A DNA stretch of 64,000 nucleotides from Conus ventricosus (GCA_018398815.1 CM031596.1:60084520-60148519); one strand, 5' to 3'. Numbered from the stretch's first letter, positions 45,486 through 57,019 are shown. Translations and numbers: made by a program. Notes: generated by a model not told the origin, from the letters alone.

Positions 45486-47039
45486 TCAGTTTGCTCCCAG
45501 AGGCACGGTTATTTGAGGAATCGAGTCCACATACGACATGTATAGATATGGGTTGACGCCGGTGCTGGGCGACATATATGCAGGCGCTTGAGCATCCGTG
45601 TTAAAATAAGGCATAGTAAAGCTGGCCGGCGGCTTGCTCTCAGGTGTGGGGTGAACCGCGGGTGGTGGCATGGATACAAGCAACCTTCCACCGCCTGGCA
45701 CAACCAATCCCCTGAGCTGCTTTGGCAGCTGGTCTTCTGAGTAAGGCGGTATCTGGATCAGCAGAGGGTCAGCCTGGGGCCAGCGGAATTTGTCAGAGAC
45801 CCCGTCTCCAGCAAGAGGCTGCATTTTGGACCTAGCGTCCCCATCCTGAGAATGATGAGGCACTGATGAACAGGCGTAGAAGTGAGCTGTCCCGGATTGT
45901 CCAGAGCCTGATGCCTGCATCCCAAAGTCGATTGGGAAATGTACCCCAAAAGGGGTGCGACTGTTTGCTGCCGTTTTTGTGATTCCCTGCTCATTGCAGT
46001 CTCGTGAGCTATGCTTGCATCGTAGTGCGATACTGCTCCCTGCCCGGCTGACGAGAACACGGGAGGATAAGGGGCGGCATTCCGATGCCTATCTCCGTCC
46101 CCGCCGGGTTGGATAACCCACCCATGGCTAGATGTTGCCCAAGCTGCAGTCCACCCAAATGTGTTTCCAGTGTATTGGGCGGGCCCCCCACAACTGCTGG
46201 CCGTGGGCTGTACATTCTGCCCATATGTAATGGCGGTGGAACAGACATTCCATTCATATATTGCTGCGGAGTGTACATTCCTTCCAAATGTGACTGCTGC
46301 GAAATATACGTTCTGTCCACGGTTGGTGGCGGTGGATTATGCATACCGCCCACACTGGCTTGCTGTGGAACGTACATTCCACCCATAGTTGACGGGTGCG
46401 GAGAATGCATTCCGCTACCGTTCGGTTGATGCAGAGGAGGCACTCCACATGTAGTGGACAGCAGCATGCTGAACACGCTTGGCCGTGGCGGTACTTGCAT
46501 TTCATGCATGGTGGACTGTACCGGAACCTGCATTCCATGTATGCTTGACTGGAGCGCGACCTGCACACCACCCACACCCGGTTCCGCTCCATCGGCTGGT
46601 TCACCTGTCATTGCCAGCAGTAGGCGCGGCGCTGCACCCGCGTTCCCTTCCACTTTCTCTGCGCCCATACTTGGTTCCAGAGTAGCAGGCATCCTGCTCA
46701 AACCCGGCCCCACTCCACTGGGCACCGAGCTCCGTCGCGAGCTGGTTCTTCCGTTCTCACCTGAAAGGCAAGGACCAGATCCTCCTGCCCCAACCGGCAG
46801 CGGTATAGGTTGAGGCGAAGACGTGTCAATGTTCACCACTATGGACTGGACGGGTGTTTTTTCCGAACAGGTCTGCCTGACGCTTGGTCTGGAACACGTG
46901 GCGGTTGCAGGAGCACTTGGTGGGGATCTTCGGCGAGGTGGCGAGCTGGAGATCCTGAAGGCGGTTGAAAAACACAGCCACATTCTCGTGGATCTCGGCC
47001 ACCGCCTTTGTGTGGTCCAGAAAACCAACAAGCATGCAC
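45486..47039 (-). CDS. Probable last exon of an unrecognised Pro/Met/Gly-rich protein, frame-broken
   Basis: I do not recognise this protein. On the minus strand a candidate acceptor (CATTCGCAG) precedes 47039. The first ~60 codons read as ordinary globular protein (AVAEIHENVAVFFNRLQDLQ, KCSCNRHVF), then a low-complexity tail follows. In the tail about ten imperfect 14-17-residue units (GGMYVPQQ, GGMHNPPP, EGMYTPQQ, GRMYSPRP) carry a Met-aromatic-X-Pro pattern. It ends SIPQITVPLGAN and a stop at 45486. The frame changes three times, at a T run 46857-46862, near the G run 46071-46074, and in the CCCCAAAAGGGG segment 45944-45955. One-base corrections there give a continuous frame of about 515 codons. 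Either base-calling errors or a recent pseudogene. Upstream exons would lie beyond the CA-rich tract at 47.1 kb. Confidence 0.5.
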
Positions 47040-47099
47040 CTGCGAATGACATAGATCGTGTTCACATAGGTGCACATTGAAGCACGCATATGTGCATTA

Positions 47100-47225
47100 A
47101 AAAATAGACATGAGCGCAAAACACACACACGCGCGCGTGCACGCGCACGCACGCACACACGCAACGCACGCACGCACGCATGCACGCCGCCGCACACGCA
47201 CACACACACAAAGCAAGCGCACAGG
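47100..47225. repeat. CA/CG alternating tract
   Basis: About 120 bp of nearly pure alternating purine-pyrimidine sequence (CACGCGCGCGTGCACGCGCA and similar). Strong Z-DNA potential. It separates the minus-strand exon from whatever lies upstream. Confidence 0.9.
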
Positions 47226-47730
47226 CGAGGCATGCACGCGCAGGTCAGGAAAGACTCGGCATCTTTTCATACTATTGTTGTTAAGGGATGATTCAACAGC
47301 TGAATCAGATGCTTTTGGTCTTACAGTCAGTCACGGTGGTTCAGTTTGTGGCGCGAGAGTCGCTCCATTAAGCAGTGTAAAAGAAAGAAATGGACTTGAA
47401 TCCAGTGTAAACGAAATATAGGGATTATAAATCCCTCCACAGCACAGAGATCTCATCTCAGCCCTCCTCGTGTAAAAAGAGTAGCATCGTGCCGCACATG
47501 GCCCAACAATAATCTGAATACTGACTGACCTGCGAAGATCCCTTTCTTCCATTAAGAAAGGGTGAACACCGTAGTCGCACCTTCTCCCCACGTTAATGTG
47601 GGCGTTTCCTCAGGGGGACATGGGGCAGGTTGTTTTCACTAACGCGGCACGGGAGCGGAATACTGGCGCTATATCAAAACTAGATCCCGGCCTCTCCAAT
47701 CAAGGAAAGCCGCAGGCTAGACCAGTCCAG

Positions 47731-48132
47731 GGGGCCGGATAGCTCAGTTGGTAGAGCGCCGGACTCGTGATCCTGGGGTTGCGGGTTCGAATTTCGGTAT
47801 AGGGGGATTTTTCCTTCGGAGTTAACATTGGTTCTGACTCCATTCCCCATATAGTCCTTCGAATGAGACTATAAACCGAGGTTCCGTGTGTGAACGCACG
47901 CATAACATCTTGCACACACGTAAAATCCCATCACCAACTTTCGGAAGAGAAGGCCAGTTTGGCCGTTGGTATGGATGACACGTGACACATAGCATGCACC
48001 TTCCCCGAAGATGGAGTATGGCTGCCTTAATGGCGGGATAAAAAAGGGTCATACAAACAAAACTCCACTGCCTGGCTATACAGGGAGTGTCCGCAGGAGT
48101 ATCAGCCTGCGTACGCAGAAAAAAAGAAAGAC
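47731..48132 (+). mobile_element. Composite SINE: tRNA head (family 1) fused to core module
   Basis: Box A TAGCTCAGTTGG at 47740-47751 and box B GGTTCGAAT at 47784-47792 form the tRNA-like promoter. The body to about 47999 matches the minus-strand SINE at 18.5-19.5 kb. From 48001 the core module (CTTCCCCGAAGATGGAGTA to AGCCTGCGTACGCAGAA) matches the head-less copy at 34.6 kb. Acceptor-stem halves do not pair, so this is not a functional tRNA gene. Confidence 0.8.
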
Positions 48133-48668
48133 CAGTCCAGATGGAGGAGTAAGGCCCCCACCAAAATGGAAGGAACTGAGTGAAGGCCCACCGGCGTGTG
48201 GATACACCCTGACACTGCTCCAAGCCTTACCCCAGCCATGGGTTAAATGGCAAAAGCATCCAGCCTGCCGAAGACGGAGTGTGTCAGCTACGGCGCAGGT
48301 CCTGGGGATAAATTAGGGCACACACGCATCAACGATTATGGTCATGCGTCAGACTACCTTGTCGTCATGGCGTCGTTTCTATCAGCGACAACCGGGGAGG
48401 GTCGGAGCCGGGCCCTTAGCCTCAAAGGGGCCCACCAAAACGACCGGTGCCTCTGTTAACCTGACGGTCGGGGGAAGGCAGAGTAGAGCGACTGGCCAGA
48501 ACTGCAACTCATGCAGCTCTACGACACAAAACCTGGCCGGGGGGAGCGGAGTTACAGGCGCAGCTTTGGGGAGCCCGTTCTGACCTGGAGAAGACCGCGG
48601 CTTCATCATGGTGGCCGAGTTACAAGTCTGACGCATCCAGCTTCAATCGAACGCAGAAGAAGAAGAAT
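48133..48668 (+). repeat. GC-rich dispersed repeat with (GAA)n tail
   Basis: Directly follows the composite SINE after GAAAGACCAGTCCAG and ends CAATCGAACGCAGAAGAAGAAGAA. The end motif is one I associate with mollusc retroposons, though no copy elsewhere in this window was found to confirm it. Frames inside are short. Confidence 0.4.
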
Positions 48669-49019
48669 ACTGACTGCCAGCATGGGCTGAGACAGGAAAG
48701 GTCTTGTGTACATCAGTTGTTTTGAATTAATGGACCATATCTTAAAACCTGTAGATTAAAAAAAAAAAAAAATCAACAGACGTTGTACTCTTGATTGAAA
48801 AAAAGGAGACTTTGATGCTGTGCCTCGCGGAATATTTTTGTTCGAGTTACTTTTGACTGCTTGTAGTGTCTGTAGTAATTTATTAAACCGGGTTGGAAAC
48901 ATTTCTGGATCTTGATCTTGATCTGGATTAGTACGTCGCTAAAACATCCATTTACTGGCATAGGCGCGATGAGGGGGGGGGGCAGCGCGATGATATTATC
49001 GGCTTCTGGCTTTTGCCAG
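48669..49019. other. Intergenic sequence, no feature recognised
   Basis: Contains a poly-A run near 48759-48771 and a G run near 48973-48981. Nothing else seen. Confidence 0.5.
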
Positions 49020-49049
49020 AGCCGACTTCAAACTGTCAACTGACTTTTG

Positions 49050-49240
49050 GTGGACGTTGTTGTTGTTGTTGTTGTTGTCGTACCCTGGCTAAAAGACTCC
49101 AGGGATCATCCAAACAGCCGAAGTACTTGAACACTATGGTACAAATGCATCAGCTGGGGATGAGAACATTACGTGTGTGACCGTTTTTGATTACCCCGCC
49201 ACATGGGCAGCCACACTCCGACTTCGGGGGATTTTAGAGA
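49050..49240 (-). mobile_element. SINE core module with a different 3' end
   Basis: Minus strand at about 49230-49165 reads CCCCGAAGTCGGAGTGTGGC, TGCCCATGTGGCGGGGTAAT and AAAACGGTCACACACG, the same core as at 34.6 and 48.0 kb. Downstream sequence differs and ends in a (CAA)n tail at about 49058-49080. It is therefore a separate SINE type sharing the core. Confidence 0.6.
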
Positions 49241-50300
49241 CTGATAATGTTATGCTTGGAGCTTGTCACAACTGAAGACAATCCCCGCATAACTATGCAG
49301 AGCATAACAACATTTTGATGTAGCCTTGGTGTTCTAGCCTATGTCAATTAGCCTGACACAGCCTTAAGCCAAGGCAGACTTTTGGTGGACGATGTTATGT
49401 TCCACTGTGGATCACAGAAGGATCGAGTTGTGTCAAAAACTTGGAAATTGTGCATATGTCCTTAAGGGGATTCTTCAGGGAAACATCTTAGGATTTGCTC
49501 TTTTTTATGGTCTCAACGATTTTTCGGATATCATGCAAAAGTTCTTGTAAACTGTTTGCAGATGATATTTAAGGTTTGCGAAACTTTGACGATTGGGAAA
49601 CTATTTAATATGACCTTAATTAATTACATGACTGATCAGATACATCGAATGTATGTTTAAATGAATGAGAAAACAAAATAATGTAACTTTCTGCACTGTC
49701 AAAAAACAATTCTTCGACAGATTATAAGAATACACATCAAGCAATATTACACAAAGGATGAATCAGAGTGTTAGAGGGCAAAACTGGTGTATTACGTTTT
49801 ATCAACTCTGCTAATTACACAATGAACAAGATCAACCAAATGATGAGCCTAGCAAAAAGACTTACTTGCGCTTACAAAAAAAGAAAAAAGAATCAACGGT
49901 AAAACCACATCTTTAACGTAGACCACATTATCAGACGTTCGGTTTTTATGGCCCATTAATCGTAGTTGATCCCCCCTCCAACCACCACCCCCCCCCCCTC
50001 CAAAAAAAAATTACTATATATTTACAGAAACTTAGTACAATATTTAAACTGACATTCTCTCAGATGATAGCAATTAAGGATAGACTGATGCAGACTTTTT
50101 TTTCAGGGATTGGACGATGTAGGCTCTGACGAAGTATAATGGTTTAAGTGGTGTATGCATAACTCTTATTAAGAACGAATTCTAACATAGCTGGGAGATA
50201 CAAAACCACGAAGGCCTCAGCGCTTTACTAGGATGGTCTCTACACTACTAAGCTCACTAATGCCGTGTACTCACCTAACCATTTTGATGTCGGTAGTCAG
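49241..50300. other. Intergenic sequence, no gene recognised
   Basis: Short frames only; a C run at about 49988-49998. A phrase like the LINE segment FADDI-GLR (GCAGATGATATT) occurs near 49558-49570, hinting at an old reverse transcriptase remnant around 49400-49600, but it is too eroded to call. Confidence 0.4.
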
Positions 50301-50430
50301 TACGGACTGCCTGGTGCTGATTGTGACAAACCTACATTTCAGAAAGCATTCCATCACAAACTGAACCTGAACTTCCTCCGGAACATCTTCAATGATCACC
50401 CAACACGTCATCCTTCAGCCGTGCCGTGCA
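50301..50430 (+). CDS. Weak candidate exon of unknown gene
   Basis: A 43-codon open stretch (YGLPGADCDKPTFQKAFHHK, then LNLNFLRNIF) lies between a possible acceptor (GGTAGTCAG) and a strong donor match GTAAGTGG at 50431. No homology recognised and no partner exon found. It may be chance. Confidence 0.15.
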
Positions 50431-50929
50431 GTAAGTGGTGCCCTTTGAAAGAGAGAACAACGAGCACGTTTACATGAGTATAGTCTTAATAGATAGTCGT
50501 CAAACACCTGTCCTAAAAAAACCGCACACATTTTCGAATTTTGTTACAAACATTTCGTCAGGTCAGCTGCCAATACTAATAGAAGCATTCAGCTATACAA
50601 CGAAGATGGCAAGAAGGAAGAAAAGGAAGTGGACAGGTGTCCAGGATGGGGAAATCGCGATTGTATTGCTTTTAAGGGAATAAGTTGATGTATTAGTCAG
50701 GCTTAACACACCAAGGTTATCTCTGCACTCAAACATGCATATGCACACTCATGCACCCACCAATCATTCACTTCTCTCTGGGAATGGTATGTCACGCATT
50801 TGCTTCTCCTAACACGTCTGACAACACGAAATACAGTTCTATGCTACTTATGATTACACATGAAAGATGACAGAAAATGGAATAATCAGAATATAAAAGA
50901 TCAATACTTCCTAGTCCCGGGTTATAATA

Positions 50930-51330
50930 AAATGGCTTCTTACCTGGCTAGATTGCCTCTTTCACCCACCGCTGGGCTTCAAACTCAGCCTTTTCTCTTT
51001 CAGCTTGTCTTTTACCCTAAGACCTTGCTGTCACTTCGTCTCCCAGACCACGTTTTCTCTCACGTTTCTGTTCTGTCCTGCTCACTCTTCGCTCCTCTCT
51101 CTCCTCGTTTTCTCTCCCTCGTGGTGTTCTCCACTTCCCCTGATGTTGCTCTCGCTCAGTTTATATAGGAATGGACACAAAGGATTTCCCTTTGGGCCAT
51201 GCCTTTGTCCATGTTATTTCTCTACCACCTTGTTCACAAGTATACTGAATTCCCCTCTAGCTACATCCTTCCACACATCAACATCTACACATCCCTACCG
51301 AACTGATCAGCAAACGACCACTTAATTCGC
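50930..51330 (-). promoter_or_regulatory. TATA-containing segment, possible LTR or promoter
   Basis: Minus strand: CTATATAAACTGAGCGAGAG at 51150-51169, followed by a GA-rich leader, with a splice-donor-like CAGGTAAG near 50942. The layout resembles a solo LTR or a promoter with a first exon. No paired LTR, primer-binding site or downstream gene was found. Confidence 0.2.
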
Positions 51331-51544
51331 ACCAGATGGACATCGAAAATTCCCGCCGACTCCGGGAGCCACTTTAACACAGTAATTATCCTAGCGAAAG
51401 CCACGACACCAACGCATGCAACTAGCCTGACAAAGCGTCAACACAGTGCCCCACGGCAAAACCACAACGGAACAAACCCAAGACTCGCTCTCATCAGGGT
51501 CCGTTTACAAAGCAACTTCAGCTGACCGAGTATTTTGCGCCCAC

Positions 51545-51630
51545 CCGATGCCCCGGGTCCTAGTGGTTAAATCAATTGTCCCCCCTTTCACTATCGCGAA
51601 GGTTCGAGTCGGGTGGGTCCTCATTACTTA
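51545..51630 (+). mobile_element. tRNA-like SINE head, third type
   Basis: Box A-like GGTCCTAGTGGTTAAATC at 51558-51575 and box B-like GGTTCGAGTC at 51601-51610. The spacing is compatible with a tRNA promoter but the stems are poor. Probably a retroposon remnant. Confidence 0.4.
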
Positions 51631-51779
51631 GGTGCCACTATCACGTGACAGTTAATCACCTGACCACTTCAACCTCAGTTTGACCGTATGCCCTAGGTGA
51701 GGATGCTACCCATTTCTCCGCCACGCGCGGAATTCCTCTAAACCACTTACGGCCCTTGTTAGAGGTTTTGCTCCCTTGA

Positions 51780-52690
51780 CAATAGGACCGGGGGGGAAGG
51801 GGGTAACATGTTATACACCTAAAAACTGATGGGAGAAGGAACACACGTAAGTTATACACCAATAGATACACTTTAGAAACTGAAAGGAGAAGGAAGACAG
51901 GGTATACACCTAACACTTCAAAATAAGCAAAAACTGAAGGGGACACCCTCCCACTCACTTAAGATTAACGAACATCAAACTAACCAGATCGAAACTAAAT
52001 AAGTAACAAATATAACCAATTAATAACCAACAAATTTGATATGTAATAAGCTGGCCATTAATCCACTAATTCGAAATAATGACTCGGGAAACGGTAAACT
52101 GCTAACCTACTAACTAACTAACTGACAGATGATCCAGTGACTGATTTATATCTTCTGATCGACCGACTGTCAGACAGAAAGAATAACTAATGAACTAATG
52201 AACTGACTAATAACTTTACAGATTAACACATTGAAATGCAGCTGCAAATTACCCATCTAAGTAACAAACTAACACACCACCAAATGCACCATCAACCAAA
52301 TAAAGCAAAAGTCTAAAGTACAGGTTAAAACACCAATTTTAGACCAAGGTCTCATTGCTGGGATTGATAAAGCTTATGTATATTTATTTACACATAAATC
52401 ATCGTCTTCCGTTGAACAGAGGCGACTTTCAAAGCTGGGAAAATTCGCAGATGGTTCGCCTGTGCTATTTTTGTTTCTCTTCGGGGTTGGGCGAAGTGGG
52501 GGGGGGGGGGGGGTGGGGTTGCGCCAATTGTGTGAACCCAAAACAACCACTCTGTCTTCGATCTCCAGGGGGTTGAGTGGGACTCGGTGCGTTTACTCCC
52601 AGACTTGTGTAACGCCTGCTCTACATCGACCAAGCTTCCATATGAAGACATCACTACATTCTTCCCCTCCACTGGCCTCAAGTCAGCAGA
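51780..52690. other. Intergenic sequence, no gene recognised
   Basis: Two similar stretches of GGGAGAAGGAA-ACA / GTTATACACC occur at about 51830-51910. From 52000 the sequence has many AACTAACTAACTGA-like short repeats. A G run lies at about 52498-52514. Confidence 0.5.
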
Positions 52691-53720
52691 GCAGGTGGAT
52701 ACGACGGCCGCTGAGAGTTCTCAGCATAAACATCTAGTCGCCATCAGGAAAGCGACCAGTGATTCTGAACCTTCTGCACAGCGTGAAACCAGATATCTTT
52801 ACTGGCAGAGAAACCTGGCTTGACCTATCCCAGAAAAACGTTGAGATCCTGGCCGATACCTACAAGGTGTATCCCAAAGACAGGAATCGTCATGGGGGTG
52901 GAGCGCTGCTGGCGGTGACAGCATCGTTGGATGGCTCGAGGTGCAAGAGCTATAGAGGACTGCGAACTGGGTCAAGGTCAAACTCTAGGATAAATGACTT
53001 TCTACATCTGTACATATTACAGACTGGATGTAGTAGATGAAGTCAGTCTAATACGGTTCAACATCTCCCTTGCTTGAGCTACCGCTATACCAAACGCTCA
53101 CTCCCCGTTGGTGACGACCTTGATTCCCCCACCTGGAATAGGAATCTGATGGCCCTGAACACTAGACCAGCCTGACCAAAACTTCATTATGAGTTCATCG
53201 ACATGCTTAGCGACTACGATCTGGGACAGCTGATGGAAGAAACCCAGACGCCTTGACAACACTCTGGATCTGATCATCACAAATAGCCCACAGCTCATCC
53301 CGCGATAAGAGTTCCACTGGAAATTTCTGACGCCGATTACTGACTACAATCGCTCACTTGAATATATTGCAAAATGCTGGAGCACATCTTGAACAGTGCC
53401 ACATCATGGACCATCTGAAATGCAACAAGTTGCTAAGCAGCCAATAACATGAATTACGGAGGAAAACATCCTACGAGACTAGCTCGACGAGTTTGCTGAT
53501 GATCCGATCGAGAGCCTAGCACAAGGGGAGCAAACAGACATCCTCATCATACGCTTTGCTGGGGCAAAGGTTAACCATAGTCTTGATCCACGAGCTCAAC
53601 CAGTATGGCATACGAGAAGAAGTCAACAGCGGGATCCCTAACTTCCTGGATAACCGGCCAGCCCTTCAAACCACCATCATGGCTTTGCTGAAAGCCACAG
53701 GCTGACAGAAAACTGCCAGC
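52690..53720 (+). pseudogene. LINE ORF2 remnant: endonuclease and start of reverse transcriptase
   Basis: Plus-strand blocks in shifting frames. 52760-52920: LNLLHSVKPDIFTGRETWL and KVYPKDRNRHGGGALLAVTA, the N-terminal apurinic-type endonuclease. 53240-53310: RRLDNTLDLIITNSPQLIPR, the end of the endonuclease. 53540-53680: a block where HELNQYGIREEVNS and IPNFLDNRPA can be read, the first reverse-transcriptase motifs (KAFD-V-H region). Several hundred bases between the blocks are deleted and many stops are present. Jockey/CR1-like by the order of motifs. Confidence 0.75.
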
Positions 53721-54690
53721 ATTAGAAAACAATCTTCAAGCTTTCTTTCGTCTGCTTCTCCCCCCCCCCCCCCCCTTTTTTTTTTCTCTATTTTTTCCTT
53801 TTAGGTCTGGGGCCGTGGTGACCCTGGCTGAACTAGGTCTGCTTAATAGTCGCACCCCCTATACTATGGGAAGTCCAACCTTAACAACAGAACTCTAAAA
53901 ATGTTAGATCACATGTAAAGTCGGTAGATTCGTTACGTGAAAGAACGTTTTAAGATGGAGGGGGAAAACGCAATAAATGCCGATTTTCTACAATCCCTCA
54001 CACCCCACCCCGCTCCCAGTCTTCTTCTTCTTCTTCTTCCGTCGAGTCTCCACAATCAACAGGCTGATTATTATGAGACTATAAACGCCGTCACCTTGAA
54101 TCAATCAATCACCCAATCACCTTACATGCATTTCATTGATTACTCGCCAAAATATTGATTAAAACCAGCTATACGAGCGCCAGTCTCTAAGAACTTTCTT
54201 CTTTCTTTTTTAAGCAGCCTACTTCAACATACTGAAGACTCAGACTATAGTGCATGTGTCCTATTCATGTCATCCATTTCATAAGATGACCAACTTTTCC
54301 GAAAGGCTAAATGGAGTCACAGTGCGTGCAAGATTTTGTCCATATTAAGAGCTTAGGTCACATTCTCTGGGAGACAGATTATTTCTGGAAAGAACAAAAA
54401 AAAAAGAAATCTCACCTTTCTCAGTGTAAATTCCCATACAAACGTTGAAACCTCCGATTCCGTTTTTGTTTCTCCACTTGCATCATTCACGCACTATCCA
54501 GCCTGCAGACGTCGACTGAATTCAGGCCTTCTTTCATGAGCGGTGTTTACTGATTTAAGTTTTGTCAAGACAGTGAATCACCCCTCCCCTTCTCTCTCTC
54601 TCTCTCTGTTTTTGATTGCCAGCAAGACGGTTTTCAAACAGCGGAAGAAATTATTGACAGGTGAGGTAAGGTATCTTTCAAATCAGTAGC
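53721..54690. other. Intergenic sequence, no gene recognised
   Basis: C run 53760-53775 followed by T run; (CTT)n at about 54022-54040; (CT)n at about 54592-54608. Nothing else seen. Confidence 0.5.
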
Positions 54691-55465
54691 CACGTCGTCT
54701 CCATAGAGGTACTGTTGCTGATAGCCCTGTCGACTGCAAGGGGCCATATCAGGGCTGTCACCACGTTAAAATCATCTCGCAAGTCATCACCTCCCCCCCC
54801 CCTCCCCGCCCCACCCCCCCCCCACAAAGAAAAAAAAATTCACGCTCTCATTTGAAATACTTTCTGAAAAACGCACCAGAAACTTCTTTAAAAGAATACT
54901 TCATCCGTAAATCTTAGATCGAGAGACAAATGTTAACTCCCTCAGAAACTCAAAGATTACATCGAGTGGGACATCTCTGAACAAAGTCATCATGGAGATG
55001 TTGCCCTAAAGTGTCCTATGGTCTCACATCGTGCAAGTCCCAACACTCTAAAAGAATATGGTTTCACTGTGAGTGGCACATGACATGGAATGCATCACAG
55101 AGCATTCTTCACCTTTTAAACGATAAGAATGGGTGTTTAAACGAGTGGCCATTATACAAACAGCACGAGACTGTTTCTTCTTTACGGCCGCCTCGGGAAC
55201 ATGGTAAAAACTCAGGTTTGGACGGATTTAAAATAGTTTGTTATCGTCTGCAAGGTCTATTTCTCTTGCCAGAGGTCTTTGACATAGGCCGTGTTTGGGG
55301 TTTCAGATCAGTGTGAGGAATAAAACAACCTACTCAACTTTCTTCGTGGCATTCTTGGCAAGCTGATCAACCATCTCATTGCCTCGAATGCCACATGGCT
55401 GGGAACCAAGCAAAAACTATGTTTTATCCATTTAAATTATTGAGAAATTATTGTTAAAGGTGCCC
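54690..55465 (-). pseudogene. LINE 3' end, RNase H-type element (copy B)
   Basis: Reverse-oriented relative of the 32.8-33.4 kb element. Minus strand: the RNase H end (eroded W-PSH-G--GNEMVDQLAK motif) at about 55330-55420, the Cys/His tail (LLECWDL-like codons at about 55020-55045, with the CAAGTCCCAACACTCTAAAA match on the plus strand), then the shared 3' UTR segment ACGTGGTGACAGCCCTGAT near 54750. Frameshifts and stops throughout. C runs at 54789-54825 interrupt the UTR. Confidence 0.75.
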
Positions 55466-55469
55466 AGCC

Positions 55470-55885
55470 TTCTTGAGAGAGAATCATGACACACTGGTTC
55501 CAAAAAATGTTTCCTCTCTCGAAATAGAAAGCAGAGGGAACCAAATAGTCGTTGTGCTTCGACTACAGCGCACAGCATTCACAAGTTGGCCGTGGCAATG
55601 TCGCATCAATGACGGGCGTAGAGCTAAGCCACACGAAAATTCGACAAGACCAAAAGGCAAGCCCACCCCACCCCTCACCCCACCCTGTGCGCTCTTCCTT
55701 CTTCCGCCCCCCCCCCCGCCCCCCATCCCCAAGAACATGTCATAGGAAAGGAAACATCACTGCGATGGAATTTTCCTGCAACCCCAGCGCATGTTTACAT
55801 GAGTGCGCAGAATTTGATTAGTCAGCCTGCACACGCATCACTTAAGACAGGTGGCGTTATGGTAACAGAGTGTGCGGCGACGACA
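55470..55885. other. Intergenic sequence, no gene recognised
   Basis: C-rich stretch at about 55665-55735 with short open frames on both strands and no recognised similarity. Confidence 0.5.
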
Positions 55886-56505
55886 GTAAAATGTTCCTAA
55901 GATGCCCATAGTACTGGGGACAATGTTCCTAAGATGCCATTGTACTGGGGACAATGTTCCTGAGATGCCCATAGTACTGGAGACAATGTTCCTGAGATGC
56001 CCATGCACTGGGGACAATGTTCTGAATGCCCATAGTTACTGGGGACAATGTTCCTAAGATGCCCATAGTACTCGGGGCAATGTTCCTGAGATGCCCATAG
56101 TACTGGGGACAATGTTCCTAAGATGCCCATAGTATTGGGGACAATGTTCCTAAGATGCCCATAGTACTGGGGAATATGTTCCTAAGATGCCCATAGTACT
56201 GGGGACAATGTTCTAAAATGCCATAGTACTGGGGATATGTTCCTAAGATGCCATAGTACTGGGGACAATGTTCCTAAGATGACCCATGTACTGGGGACAA
56301 TGTTCCTAAGATGCTCATAGTACTGGGGACAGTGTTCCTTAAATGCCCACAGTACTGGGGACAATGTTCCTAAGATGCCCATAGTAAGCTTACTGGGGAC
56401 AGTGTTCCTAAGATGCCATTGTACTGGGGACAATGTTCTAAGATGCCCATAGTACTGGGGGACAGTGTTCCTAAGATGCCATAGTACTGGGGACCAGTGT
56501 TGACT
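55886..56505. repeat. Minisatellite, 32-bp unit (GGGGACAATGTTCCTAAGAT...)
   Basis: About 20 units of GTACTGGGGACAATGTTCCT followed by AAGATGCCCATA. Many units carry one- or two-base deletions (TGCCATA, GTTCTAAG), which shifts the frame repeatedly. An AAGCTTACTGG insertion occurs at about 56385. Confidence 0.95.
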
Positions 56506-57000
56506 GTGTTTGCGTGAGCCAAGCAAGGAACATGATAATACTACTCTCAGAAATTAAAAAACAACAAACAACCAAACAAAACAAAAAGAACGAAAACAAA
56601 AACAAATAACAAAGAGCGCTGCTAATTTGCAGGGAAAGGCGTTGTGCGATAAATGAAACGGATGATCACACTTTGCGGCACAAAGGGATACAAAAGCGCA
56701 ATGTACTAACAAAATACGAACAACAAAAGAAACACGGCAAAAAAGGCTATGTTGAAAGCAATGCAAAAGCGGTGGAAGACCTTGTCTGTGCAAACAACTG
56801 AAGAGAACAGTCCAGTGTCAAGACTGGCGAAGAAGGAAATCTGATCTGAGAGTGTCGTAACTGTTATCAATCCAAGAACTCTCCAGGCACTGAGAATGTC
56901 ACAAGCAGGGACTGTTATGGAGTCCTTGATGTCAAAGACTGTGTTGGTGTGACAGTAAGAAGGCTCTGTGGTAGATTTGCGTTTTTGGACTCTTGTTCAA
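56506..57000. other. Intergenic sequence, no gene recognised
   Basis: A-rich (AAACAAAC) stretch at 56555-56610, otherwise unremarkable. Confidence 0.5.
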
Positions 57001-57019
57001 ACCTCAGGCGAGTACACTC

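Noticed and set aside
45758..46060. A separate 100-codon minus-strand gene
   Set aside because: It is the middle frame of the frame-broken exon at 45.5-47.0 kb, continuous with the flanking frames once homopolymer lengths are adjusted.
47731..47805. Possible tRNA gene
   Set aside because: Box A and box B are good but the acceptor arms do not pair, and the sequence runs straight into a SINE body shared with another locus. It is a SINE head.
55886..56505. CRISPR-like array of 32-bp repeats
   Set aside because: The 32-bp units are head-to-tail with no unique spacers. It is a minisatellite.
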